From Anaerolineae bacterium (lineage in GTDB: Bacteria; Chloroflexota; Anaerolineae; UBA4142): a stretch of DNA of 25,886 bases. Below the pieces are notes generated by a model. It saw nothing but the letters and a program-made list of their open reading frames with translations, was not told the DNA's origin and did not search any database. Below are positions 1 through 6,588 of the stretch, piece after piece; position 1 is the first letter of the stretch, and the number at the start of each line of letters is the position of its first letter. The stretch lies in NCBI GenBank assembly GCA_026417715.1, contig JAOACU010000005.1, positions 1 through 25,886 on the forward strand, read 5' to 3'. Made by a program: the position numbers and the translations under genes.

Positions 1-156
1 AAAGTAATGCTGGTAAGGCAATCTGTCACGCTGAGCCCTTCCTTACGTCAGGGTAAACTCCGCGAAGCGTCTCGCAAAGTCCTTTGAGAGATTCTTCGGC
101 GCACAAAGCGCGCCTCAGAATGACACTCTCAGCATTACTTTTTGATCACCACCCTC
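1..156. mobile_element. Mini inverted-repeat element, copy 1 (AAAAGTAAT ends, cut by window edge)
   Basis: The 12-bp ends AAAGTAATGCTG (1-12) and CAGCATTACTTT (130-141) are perfect inverted repeats. Comparison with the copy at 21651-21795 shows that similarity runs further out, through GTGATC and GAGGGT, to about 156. The interior holds a core that starts TGTCATTCTGAG and ends GCTCAGCGTGACA when read on the minus strand. The same core occurs at 7313-7500 inside different ends. No transposase is encoded, so it can only be moved in trans. The left end may extend beyond the window. Confidence 0.8.
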
Positions 157-299
157 TTGAGTAACTGGTCAATCGAGTATCCTTTGGCAATCAGCGCCAA
201 GACGGTGTCAACGGGTATTCGTGTTCCCTTGAATGTCAATTGTCCGTGACAAATCTCTGGATCAATCACGAGATATTTGCCAACTTCGACGTACTTCAT
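135..299 (-). CDS. DUF433 antitoxin-like protein, C-terminus replaced by the mini-element
   Basis: This 54-residue protein has the N-terminal DUF433 signature: YLVIDPEICHGQ, then FKGTRIPVDTVLALIAKGYSIDQLL. DUF433 proteins are small winged-helix-like antitoxins, usually about 75-80 residues and usually encoded before a DUF5615 PIN-like toxin. Here the reading frame ends early. The last six residues, RVVIKK, and the stop codon are read from the terminal repeat of the element at 1-156, so about 20-25 residues of the usual C-terminus are missing. The ATG at 299 overlaps the TGA of the PHP gene (ATGA), with GGGGGAAGG just upstream, which indicates translational coupling. A longer in-frame extension upstream to 362 lies wholly within the PHP gene and was not used. 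Any toxin partner would lie to the left of the window. Whether the truncated protein folds is unknown. Confidence 0.75.
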   Translation of the reverse strand: MKYVEVGKYLVIDPEICHGQLTFKGTRIPVDTVLALIAKGYSIDQLLKRVVIKK

Positions 300-2479
300 C
301 CTTCCCCCTTTTCGCGCGCGCGCCGCGCCTCTTCTAGTGCGCGTTCCAATTGCTCGCGCCATTCTTGCGCGCGCGATTTTGGCACCGGCGACGTAGGTGG
401 CGCTGGCGCGATCGCGTCCGTCGTCCGTCTTTCCTCCGCCATCGGTCGTCCGTCATCGGTCGTCGTCCGTCCTTCGTCCCTTCGCTCTGGCTCAGGGCAA
501 GCCTCCGTCGTCCGTCCTTCGTCCTCCTCCACCGCGCCCACGTGCTCGAACCACGCCATCGGTTGTTCTTCAGGCGCGGGAGGCGTTTCGGCTTGCGTTG
601 AGGGCAAGGGCGGTTCCTCTTCGATGATGAGCGGTGCCGCAACTGTTTCTGGTGGCACAAGTTGTTCGGGCGGCGTCAGTTCTTCGCTGATGACCGGCAG
701 AGGTTCGGGCTCTTCGGGAATTTCTTCCTCGACGATCGGTTCACTCTCGATCAGTGCACGCCAAGGTCCGTGAATGCCATCATCGGTGACGCCATAGTAC
801 ACGAAAATTTGATCGCCGATGCGTTGGGCAAAATCGTAGCGAATTTTGCCCGCGCGCTTGTACGTTTTGATGAGCGCGATATTGTCCACCCAACGCAATT
901 GATTCGGGTCGAAGGGATGCTTTTCGCGCTCAGCGATGGCGTACTGCCACAGACGCCGCGCGCTCTTTAGTGTGACATTTTGCACGATGCGCCGATTGCG
1001 CAGATCGCGCACCGAATAGTACCACACACCCTTGCGTTGTTCCGCAGAAACGATTTCTACGCCCGTGCGCGGCGGTTCGATGCTTGGCGCGGCTGCCGGC
1101 GTTTCGACTTTGGCTTCAGGTGGCGCTTCGGGCACGAGTGGTGGGGGTTCGATGACACCTTGTGCCGCGAGTTCGATCGCGAGCGCGTCACGCACGAGTT
1201 GCAAAATTTCGTCGCGCACCGCGAGTCCGGTTTCGTTTTCCGAACGAATGTAGATGTAACTTTCGTCGAGCACGTACGGCACTTGACTACCGCGCGGCAC
1301 GATCACTTGCAACACATTCTTGCCCTGACTCTTGAGCACTTCGATTTGCACTTCGAGTGGTGGCAAAATATTTTTGGCGATTGCCGCGCGCAATTCGGTG
1401 ATGGCAGACTCGGGGCGATCAATCCCCGCGACAGGTTTGCGCGCATCCGCGCTCGCGCCGATGTAGATGGTGCCGCCGTTCGTGTTCGCTAGCGCGACCA
1501 CGTCTTCCAGAATGCGTCGCGCAACGCCGCGTTTTTCGTGCAAGCGTTCGTGAAATGCCTGCACAAGTGTTTCGCCGTGTTCGCGCGCTTCGCGCAATGG
1601 ATCGAACGGCTCGGCGGTGGGACGATACGGACGCGTGCGCGCAAAATCGTTGCCCAGAAACACGGCTTTGATCGCGTCGAACGAAAGTTCATCGAGCAAA
1701 ATTTCGGTGACGCGATCACCAACCCCAAGTTCGTTCTTGTAGCGCGGATCGAAATCGAGCCGATGCGCATCGCTTCCTTGAATGCAGTGCATTCGACGCG
1801 GGTATTCAGGTTTGGTGCCGCTGAAGAAAAGCGCGGTGCGTCGCCGCGATTTGGAATCGAGATCAGTCACTTCGAGCGCGTGCAGATTGGGGTCTTGAGT
1901 GTAGGCGATGCGCGTCTGTCCGCCAAAGTCAATGCCGGGCAACGCCACGCCGTGCGACGAGTTGGCGTGCGCGGCAATCACGAGCGCGCCGGCTTCGTTG
2001 AGGATGCGATACGCGGTGAGCACATCGGTCGTCGCGCCCACTTCGCTACTGCCCAAATCGAGTTTGTCCGGTGGAATACGGAGTAGCAGGAGCAAGTGCT
2101 CGAGTTCGCGCACGGTCGTTTCGGGTGGAAAGAGCGCGAGGATGTGCAAGCCGAGTGTGGCGGTGAATTCAAAACCGGGTAAAAGTAGAATTTTTTCGCG
2201 CAGTCGCCGATATTCGTCGAGGCGCGCGCGTTCATCGTCGCGCATTCGTTTCAACCGCTCGAGCATTTCGAGCGATTCGATTTCGGCGAGCATACGCGCG
2301 TAACCGGCGACGGTGTTGTGATCGGTGAACGCGATCACGTCGAGATGTTTCTCTTCGGCTTTTTTCAAAATGTCGAGAAAAGTAACGTTGGGTTGTTTGT
2401 AGTCAGCAGACGCCGGGGTATGCAAATGCAAATCCATTCGATACCACTGGCGTTGCGTGGATTTCTTTCGATGAGCCAT
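296..2479 (-). CDS. PHP-domain phosphoesterase fused to AlbA_2 (Schlafen-like) nucleic-acid-binding domain
   Basis: The product is 727 residues. An N-terminal PHP domain shows DLHLHT (about residues 16-21) and FTDHNT (about 51-56), which are metal-binding motifs of PHP phosphoesterases, and a later GSDAHR. A central AlbA_2-type domain (about 300-420) carries the family sequence VALANTNGGTIYIGA. It is followed by a region rich in aromatic and basic residues (about 470-580) that I do not recognise, a Pro/Glu-rich linker, a repeat-derived segment (see 420-540) and a charged C-terminal helix. PHP domains hydrolyse phosphoesters, and AlbA_2 domains occur in putative nucleic-acid-binding regulators and Schlafen-like proteins. 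A nucleic-acid-directed hydrolase is my inference. The ATG at 2479 has AAAGGA six bases upstream; a GTG at 2506 is in frame but less likely. The gene is coupled to the DUF433 gene by an ATGA overlap. Confidence 0.8.
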   Translation of the reverse strand: MAHRKKSTQRQWYRMDLHLHTPASADYKQPNVTFLDILKKAEEKHLDVIAFTDHNTVAGYARMLAEIESLEMLERLKRMRDDERARLDEYRRLREKILLLPGFEFTATLGLHILALFPPETTVRELEHLLLLLRIPPDKLDLGSSEVGATTDVLTAYRILNEAGALVIAAHANSSHGVALPGIDFGGQTRIAYTQDPNLHALEVTDLDSKSRRRTALFFSGTKPEYPRRMHCIQGSDAHRLDFDPRYKNELGVGDRVTEILLDELSFDAIKAVFLGNDFARTRPYRPTAEPFDPLREAREHGETLVQAFHERLHEKRGVARRILEDVVALANTNGGTIYIGASADARKPVAGIDRPESAITELRAAIAKNILPPLEVQIEVLKSQGKNVLQVIVPRGSQVPYVLDESYIYIRSENETGLAVRDEILQLVRDALAIELAAQGVIEPPPLVPEAPPEAKVETPAAAPSIEPPRTGVEIVSAEQRKGVWYYSVRDLRNRRIVQNVTLKSARRLWQYAIAEREKHPFDPNQLRWVDNIALIKTYKRAGKIRYDFAQRIGDQIFVYYGVTDDGIHGPWRALIESEPIVEEEIPEEPEPLPVISEELTPPEQLVPPETVAAPLIIEEEPPLPSTQAETPPAPEEQPMAWFEHVGAVEEDEGRTTEACPEPERRDEGRTTTDDGRPMAEERRTTDAIAPAPPTSPVPKSRAQEWREQLERALEEARRAREKGEG
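420..540 (-). repeat. In-frame GACGAAGGACGG-type repeat inside the PHP-AlbA_2 gene
   Basis: The stretch is built from repeated units such as CATCGGTCGTCCGTC and GTCCGTCCTTCGTCC, plus a TTCGCTCTGGCTCAGGGCAA unit. The same units occur in non-coding DNA at 2565-2705, 2845-2880 and 10168-10246. Here they stay open in the minus-strand frame and encode a low-complexity DEGRTT/DDGRP linker. I read this as an intergenic repeat that invaded and was tolerated in a disordered part of the protein. Confidence 0.7.
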
Positions 2480-2534
2480 AGGAATCCTTTCGGGTGTTAA
2501 ACCCACACGCGGTCGCGTGTGCTTCCCGAAGGAT
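2477..2534 (-). promoter_or_regulatory. 5' UTR hairpin hiding the ribosome-binding site of the PHP-AlbA_2 gene
   Basis: On the minus strand, ATCCTTCGGG (2534-2525) pairs with CCCGAAAGGAT (2494-2484) with a single bulged base. An inner perfect hairpin, CACACGCG-AC-CGCGTGTG, spans 2521-2504. The downstream arm contains the AAAGGA Shine-Dalgarno sequence directly before the ATG at 2479. The pairing is seen in the sequence; a role in translational control (thermosensor or ligand/protein switch) is inference. Confidence 0.5.
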
Positions 2535-2564
2535 CATCGCGGGGTAAAATTGCCGAGGGGACGC

Positions 2565-2705
2565 TGTGACGAAAGACGGAGGACACAGGATTTGAGATTT
2601 TCGATTTTCGATTTTTGATTTGCGATTGAGTGTGCCATCGTGAGTGTCCAGCGGCAATCGAAAATCGGCAATCAGGCTTTGGTCATTCGTCCTTCGTCTT
2701 TGGGT
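2565..2705. repeat. Intergenic GACGAAAGACGG / CGATTTTCGATTTT repeat tract
   Basis: The tract begins with GACGAAAGACGGAGGAC and contains four CGATTTT/GATTTTTGATTT-like units. It ends with AAAATCGGCAATCAGGCTTT and GGTCATTCGTCCTTCGTC. The start and end are partly inverted relative to each other. The tail closely matches 10199-10246 and is related to the coding repeat at 420-540. No gene is visible in it. Confidence 0.6.
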
Positions 2706-2842
2706 CTTGTGAATAATTGTCGCTGGTTACAAATCGTTCTGAGGACTCGATAAAATGTGTCTGGCGTGTGTGTAATTCGCGTGCCTTAATTTTTGTTGCA
2801 GGGCTGGTGCGAAGCGAATAAATTCACGGCAACAACTACAAG
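2706..2842. other. Gene-free spacer
   Basis: This part of the 800-bp gap between lon and the PHP gene holds no credible reading frame and no repeat that I can match elsewhere in the window. The short ORFs crossing it have no recognisable motif and no good ribosome-binding site. Confidence 0.5.
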
Positions 2843-2955
2843 CCCGCCCTTCGCTGGGCTCAGGGCAAGCCCTACGCGGGCTAGATAGCCGCCGAATGGG
2901 CGGCTTTGGGTTTTTGTCGCGGCGACTTGCAGTCGCCAACACTGCACCAACCCGT
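2843..2955 (+). repeat. Composite repeat with a terminator-like hairpin and a GTCGCGGCGACTT unit
   Basis: The first part (2847-2885) contains CTTCGCTGGGCTCAGGGCAA, related to a unit in the PHP gene. It is followed by an AGCCGCC/GGCGGCT hairpin (2887-2905) and the T-rich run TTGGGTTTTT, which resembles an intrinsic terminator on the plus strand. The unit GTCGCGGCGACTTGCAGTCG follows (from 2917) and continues to CTGCACCAACCC. A diverged copy of this last unit lies on the minus strand at 25828-25886. No plus-strand gene lies upstream, so the hairpin is more likely part of the repeat than a gene terminator. Confidence 0.55.
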
Positions 2956-3175
2956 AATTTTCGTTGCCAGCGTGTTGCAGGGTGGACGAATGTAATTTCT
3001 ACGATGGGCGTGTGGCACCGTTGTTCCGAACAATCCAATGTTCACGCGCCACCGAGTCATTCAATTCAATGTCCACTCACCTTCAACACAGATTGCGCCC
3101 ATCCGCCAATCATCGAGTCACCAGGCGTGAGCACTCGGCAGAATACGAACCAGCAATGATCCTTCGTTGGGAATA

Positions 3176-3286
3176 GGGACAAGCGCGCGGGGTTGATCCA
3201 CAAAGTAACACGAAGGACACGAAGAGTCACGAAGAAAAAATTCGTGTTCCTTCGTGTTCTTCGTGGAAAAAATTCGCGCGTGTCCC
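3176..3286. repeat. Long palindromic repeat downstream of lon
   Basis: The outer arms GGGACAAGCGCGCG (from 3176) and CGCGCGTGTCCC (to 3286) are imperfect inverted repeats. Inside, 3198-3266 forms a roughly 25-bp imperfect stem of CACGAAGGACACGAAG-type units. A related palindrome lies between minC and minD (12092-12158). It sits directly after the lon stop codon and could act as a 3' stabilising or terminating structure for lon mRNA (inference). Confidence 0.65.
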
Positions 3287-3304
3287 AAGTTGGATAAAAA
3301 CGAT

Positions 3305-5800
3305 TCAGTTGCGTTTCTTGGCGTTGCGCGCTGACTTGTCTTTAGCCGAAGCGCGCGTTTTTTCTTCTTCTTCCTCCTCCGGCGCGTCGCCATTGTCGCT
3401 GATGGGTTGAATGGGTGTCGGCATCAATGCCGCGTTGAAAACTTCGGTGACGTTGTCCACGAGGACGAACGTCATTTCTTTGCGCACATCGTCGGGCAAG
3501 TCGTCCAAATCTTTTTCGTTGCGGCGCGGCAGAATCACCGTTTTGATACCGGCGCGATGCGCGGCGAGGACTTTTTCTTTGATGCCACCAACGGGCAACA
3601 CGCGTCCGCGCAAGGTGATTTCGCCGGTCATTGCCACATCGTTACGCACCAAGCGATTCGTCATCAACGACGCGAGCGCGGTTGCCATCGTCACGCCGGC
3701 GCTGGGACCATCTTTGGGCGTCGCGCCATCGGGCACGTGCAAGTGAATGTCACTCTTTTCAAAGAGTTTGGGATCAATCCCCAGTTCTCTGGCTTTGGAA
3801 CGCACATACGACAGCGCGGCTTGTGCCGATTCTTTCATCACGTCACCCAGTTGTCCTGTGACGATGAATCCTTTACCGCCGGGCATTCGCGTCGCTTCGA
3901 TGAACACAATGTCGCCGCCGACAGGCGTCCACACCAAACCGGTCGAAACGCCGGGGACGCAAGTGCGTTCGGCGACTTCGGCGTAGAACTTGGGTTTGCC
4001 CAGCAATTCACTCACCTTGTCGCGATTCACGACAATCGGTGCGGGTTTGCCTTCAGCGATGTGCGTTGCCACTTTGCGGCAAATGCGTCCGATTTCGCGT
4101 TCGAGGTTGCGCACGCCGGCTTCGCGCGTGTACTCGCGCGTGATAAGTCGAATTGCATCATCCTCGAACGCAATCTCTTCAGGTTGCAGTCCGTTTTCTT
4201 TGACTTGGCGCGGGATGAGATAATTTTTAGCGATGTGGAGTTTTTCCTCTTCCGTGTAACCCGACAGCGTGAGAATCTCCATTCGGTCGCGCAGCGCGGG
4301 CTGAATCGGCTCAAGGTAATTCGCGGTGCAGATGAAAATCACCTGCGACAAATCAAAGTCCACGTCGAGATAGTGATCGCGAAACGTTTTGTTTTGCGCG
4401 GGGTCGAGCACTTCCAACAGTGCCGACGATGGATCGCCGCGAAAATCGGCGCCGATCTTGTCCACCTCGTCCAGCATCATCACAGGATTGCGCGACTCGG
4501 CGCGACGTAACGATTGGATGATGCGTCCAGGCAACGCGCCGATGTACGTGCGGCGATGTCCGCGAATCTCTGCTTCGTCGTGCATTCCACCCAGCGACAT
4601 TCGGATAAACTTGCGTCCGAGCGCGCGCGCGATGGATTGTCCCAGCGAGGTTTTGCCAACGCCCGGCGGTCCGACAAAGCAGAGAATCGAACCTTTGTAG
4701 GTTTTGGCTTCTTCATCGCCGCCACGCTCCAAGCGCAACTTGCGCACCGCCAAGTATTCAAGGATGCGCTCTTTGACATCCTTCAGGTCATAGTGATCTT
4801 CATCGAGGATTTGCCGCGCGCGCGCAATGTCGAGATTGTCTTCGGTCGTCTTTGACCAAGGCAATTCGACGAGCCAATCGAGATACGTTTTGATGACGTG
4901 ATACTCGGCGGCGGCAGGCGGCATCGTCTTCATTCGATTCAGTTCGCGCCGCGCTTCTTTTTCCGCCTCGGGCGTCATTTTCGCTTCGGCGATTTTCTTT
5001 TCATACTCTTTGATTTCGAGCGATTGTTCGTCTTCTTCGCCGAGTTCTTTTTTGATTTGCTTGAGTTGCTCGCGCAAGATATATTCGCGTTGCGTTTTTT
5101 CCAACTCACCTTGCGCTTGCGATTGAATCTTGCGCCCCAGTTCAAGGACTTCGATTTCCTTCGTAATCAGGGCGTTGAGTTTGATCAGTTTGTCCGCGAC
5201 CTTGTCAATTTCCAAAATTTCTTGCGCGTCCTTGAGTTCCATCCGAATCGTCGTCGCGAGCATATAGACGAGTTGTCGCGCGTCTTCGGCGTTCAATGCG
5301 GCGACGAGCAACTCTTCGGGGAGGTAGGACGCGAGTGAGACGAGACGGCGGAACAGTTCAATCGTGTTGCGCACTAACGCTTCTTCTTGCAAACTCTTTT
5401 CGAGCACATCGGGACGCACGCGCACGCGCGCGCGCAAGTACGGTTCAGTCGCGGTAAACTCTTCGATTTGGATGCGCTCGATACCTTGCACGATGAGACG
5501 AATCGTGTTATCGGGTGCGCGCAAGAGACGCAGAATCGTAGCGGCAGTGCCGACGGTGTACACATCGTTTGGTCCCGCTTCTTCGATCTTTTCGTCCTTC
5601 ATCGTCACCAGCGCGACCATACGATTCGGAGTGCGCGCCGTATCGTCCACGAGTTCGATCGAGCGCGGCTGACCGACGCTGAGTGGAATCACGGTCAACG
5701 GATAAACGACGGTGCCGCGTAGTGGCAGCACAGGCAATTCGGCAGGGATATTCGGATTTGTTTCGGTTTCTTTCTTCTGTTCCGTGATGGGTTGATCCAT
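3305..5800 (-). CDS. lon: ATP-dependent protease Lon (LonA type)
   Basis: The 831-residue product has the full LonA layout. The N-terminal substrate-binding domain starts with ELPVLPLRGTVVYPLTVIPL, and a charged coiled-coil region lies near 230-300. The AAA+ module has Walker A GPPGVGKT (377-384) and Walker B MMLDEVDKIG (about 441-450). The protease domain has the catalytic Ser700 in PKDGPSAG and Lys743 in GGIKEKVLAAHR. It degrades misfolded and regulatory proteins in the cytosol. The ATG at 5800 has GGAG eight bases upstream; a TTG ten codons earlier lacks one. The C-terminus ends in a poly-Glu stretch and a Lys/Arg-rich tail, an add-on beyond the core domain. It lies downstream of hsp20 in the same direction, which fits a proteostasis unit, although a mobile repeat sits between them. 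Confidence 0.97.
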   Translation of the reverse strand: MDQPITEQKKETETNPNIPAELPVLPLRGTVVYPLTVIPLSVGQPRSIELVDDTARTPNRMVALVTMKDEKIEEAGPNDVYTVGTAATILRLLRAPDNTIRLIVQGIERIQIEEFTATEPYLRARVRVRPDVLEKSLQEEALVRNTIELFRRLVSLASYLPEELLVAALNAEDARQLVYMLATTIRMELKDAQEILEIDKVADKLIKLNALITKEIEVLELGRKIQSQAQGELEKTQREYILREQLKQIKKELGEEDEQSLEIKEYEKKIAEAKMTPEAEKEARRELNRMKTMPPAAAEYHVIKTYLDWLVELPWSKTTEDNLDIARARQILDEDHYDLKDVKERILEYLAVRKLRLERGGDEEAKTYKGSILCFVGPPGVGKTSLGQSIARALGRKFIRMSLGGMHDEAEIRGHRRTYIGALPGRIIQSLRRAESRNPVMMLDEVDKIGADFRGDPSSALLEVLDPAQNKTFRDHYLDVDFDLSQVIFICTANYLEPIQPALRDRMEILTLSGYTEEEKLHIAKNYLIPRQVKENGLQPEEIAFEDDAIRLITREYTREAGVRNLEREIGRICRKVATHIAEGKPAPIVVNRDKVSELLGKPKFYAEVAERTCVPGVSTGLVWTPVGGDIVFIEATRMPGGKGFIVTGQLGDVMKESAQAALSYVRSKARELGIDPKLFEKSDIHLHVPDGATPKDGPSAGVTMATALASLMTNRLVRNDVAMTGEITLRGRVLPVGGIKEKVLAAHRAGIKTVILPRRNEKDLDDLPDDVRKEMTFVLVDNVTEVFNAALMPTPIQPISDNGDAPEEEEEEKTRASAKDKSARNAKKRN

Positions 5801-5832
5801 AAGCGGCTCCGAAAAATTATCGCCAATCAATC

Positions 5833-5922
5833 GTAACTACTCGCCACAGAGGACACAGGGAACACAGAGGAAAAAACAAGAATTGCTCTGTGGCGAAAAT
5901 TTCGGTACGGCTGGGCAGTTAC
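5833..5922. mobile_element. Mini-element copy A with GTAACT ends and 8-bp target duplication
   Basis: The element begins GTAACTACTCGCCACAGAGG and ends GGGCAGTTAC. It is flanked by perfect direct repeats AATCAATC (5825-5832 and 5923-5930), a target-site duplication. The interior forms a long hairpin of CCACAGAGGACACAGGG-type units. The right duplicate contains the hsp20 stop codon, so insertion left the hsp20 reading frame intact. Relatives occur at 9053-9154 and, degraded, at about 25190-25263. GTAA ends with 8-bp duplications are features of IS66-family elements, so IS66 transposase is the likely mobiliser (inference). Confidence 0.8.
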
Positions 5923-5924
5923 AA

Positions 5925-6362
5925 TCAATCGGAGGAATGGGTGCGTATCGGAATACGATGTTCTTGCTTGGCTTTGGGGACAGTCACGTAGAGTAATCCA
6001 TTTGTGTACTTGGCGTCAATGCGATCAGCGTGATAGTTGCCACCCAGATAAACTTGGCTAATGAACTCGCCATAATGAATTTCCAAACGATGATAACTGG
6101 ACTTGGCATCCATATCTTGCCGTGTGCCACTAATCGTCAAGACGCGGTCAACAAAGGTGATATGAATATCGTCGGGATTCATTCCCGCGATTTCGACCTT
6201 GACGATGATGGCATCCTCGGTCTCGTACACATCGGTTGGTGGATGCCACACGCGCGGACGCGCGCGGCGTTCGGACGGAAACAACAGATAGAGCATTCGA
6301 TCCATCTGTCGTTCCAGTTGATCAAGGTCATCCGCCTCGAGCAATTCTTGGGTCATTACCAT
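5925..6362 (-). CDS. Small heat-shock protein, Hsp20/alpha-crystallin family
   Basis: The 145-residue protein has an alpha-crystallin domain in its second half: VWHPPTDVYETEDAIIVKVEIAGMNPDDIHITF, then VLTISGTRQD, and near the end YTNGLLYVTVPKAK, the usual beta-sandwich landmarks. An IxI-like C-terminal motif, HRIPIRTH, matches the oligomer-anchoring tail. These proteins hold unfolding proteins for ATP-dependent chaperones. The start ATG at 6362 is preceded by GGGGAGGCGG; an ATG two codons later (6356) is further from it. A promoter (6416-6444) and an inverted repeat at the predicted transcription start lie upstream. lon follows on the same strand. Confidence 0.93.
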   Translation of the reverse strand: MVMTQELLEADDLDQLERQMDRMLYLLFPSERRARPRVWHPPTDVYETEDAIIVKVEIAGMNPDDIHITFVDRVLTISGTRQDMDAKSSYHRLEIHYGEFISQVYLGGNYHADRIDAKYTNGLLYVTVPKAKQEHRIPIRTHSSD

Positions 6363-6390
6363 AACCGCCTCCCCACAATGGCAAAAATAA

Positions 6391-6409
6391 GTCACCCTTG
6401 CGCGGTGAC
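6391..6409 (-). promoter_or_regulatory. Perfect inverted repeat at the hsp20 transcription start
   Basis: GTCACC-N7-GGTGAC is a perfect 6-bp inverted repeat. It begins where transcription from the promoter at 6416-6444 is expected to start. It does not match CIRCE (TTAGCACTC-N9-GAGTGCTAA) or HAIR (CTTGAGT-N7-ACTCAAG). It could be an operator for an unknown repressor or a 5' mRNA hairpin. Confidence 0.45.
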
Positions 6410-6415
6410 AGTTGT

Positions 6416-6444
6416 ATTTTAACACATTTGGGCAAATCGCTCAA
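6416..6444 (-). promoter_or_regulatory. Sigma70-type promoter for hsp20 (and possibly lon)
   Basis: On the minus strand, TTGAGC (6444-6439) and TAAAAT (6421-6416) are separated by exactly 17 bp. The predicted start is near 6409, giving a leader of about 47 bases before the ATG at 6362. Confidence 0.55.
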
Positions 6445-6466
6445 GTGGTAAACGAAAACCCACCCC

Positions 6467-6495
6467 TTGCATTCTATCCCACTTTGCGCTATAGT
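6467..6495 (+). promoter_or_regulatory. Sigma70-type promoter for the CBS-ACT gene
   Basis: TTGCAT (6467-6472) and TATAGT (6490-6495) are separated by 17 bp. The predicted transcription start is near 6502, leaving a leader of about 87 bases. This promoter diverges from the hsp20 promoter; the two -35 boxes are only 22 bp apart. Confidence 0.6.
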
Positions 6496-6505
6496 ATAAG
6501 CAAGG

Positions 6506-6573
6506 GGCAAATGCCGGAGTTTGCCTTAAAAAAATATTTGGGGTGAACTGAGTCCTACGGTGCGATTCAGTTC
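6506..6573 (+). promoter_or_regulatory. Two stem-loops in the leader of the CBS-ACT gene
   Basis: The first is GGCAAA/TTTGCC (6506-6511 with 6520-6525), followed by TTAAAAAAA. The second is GAACTGA/TCAGTTC (6545-6551 with 6567-6573), which ends a few bases before the GAGGAGG ribosome-binding site. Neither matches a riboswitch I know. A regulatory role is possible but not shown. Confidence 0.35.
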
Positions 6574-6588
6574 GAGAGGAGGAATCTT

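Noticed and set aside
1538..2086. Plus-strand reading frame opposite the PHP domain
   Set aside because: The opposite strand encodes PHP motifs with catalytic residues; the plus-strand translation has no recognisable features.
2565..2705. Possible CRISPR array from the short GATTTTCGATTTT units
   Set aside because: Units are about 7-10 bp, directly adjacent and degenerate, with no spacers of constant length and no cas genes nearby.
3407..4510. Long plus-strand reading frame (367 codons) inside lon
   Set aside because: It is antisense to the AAA+ and protease domains of Lon, His/Arg/Phe-rich with no motif, and is a by-product of codon bias.
6391..6409. CIRCE or HAIR heat-shock operator before hsp20
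   Set aside because: The inverted repeat GTCACC-N7-GGTGAC does not match either consensus, so no known repressor was assigned.
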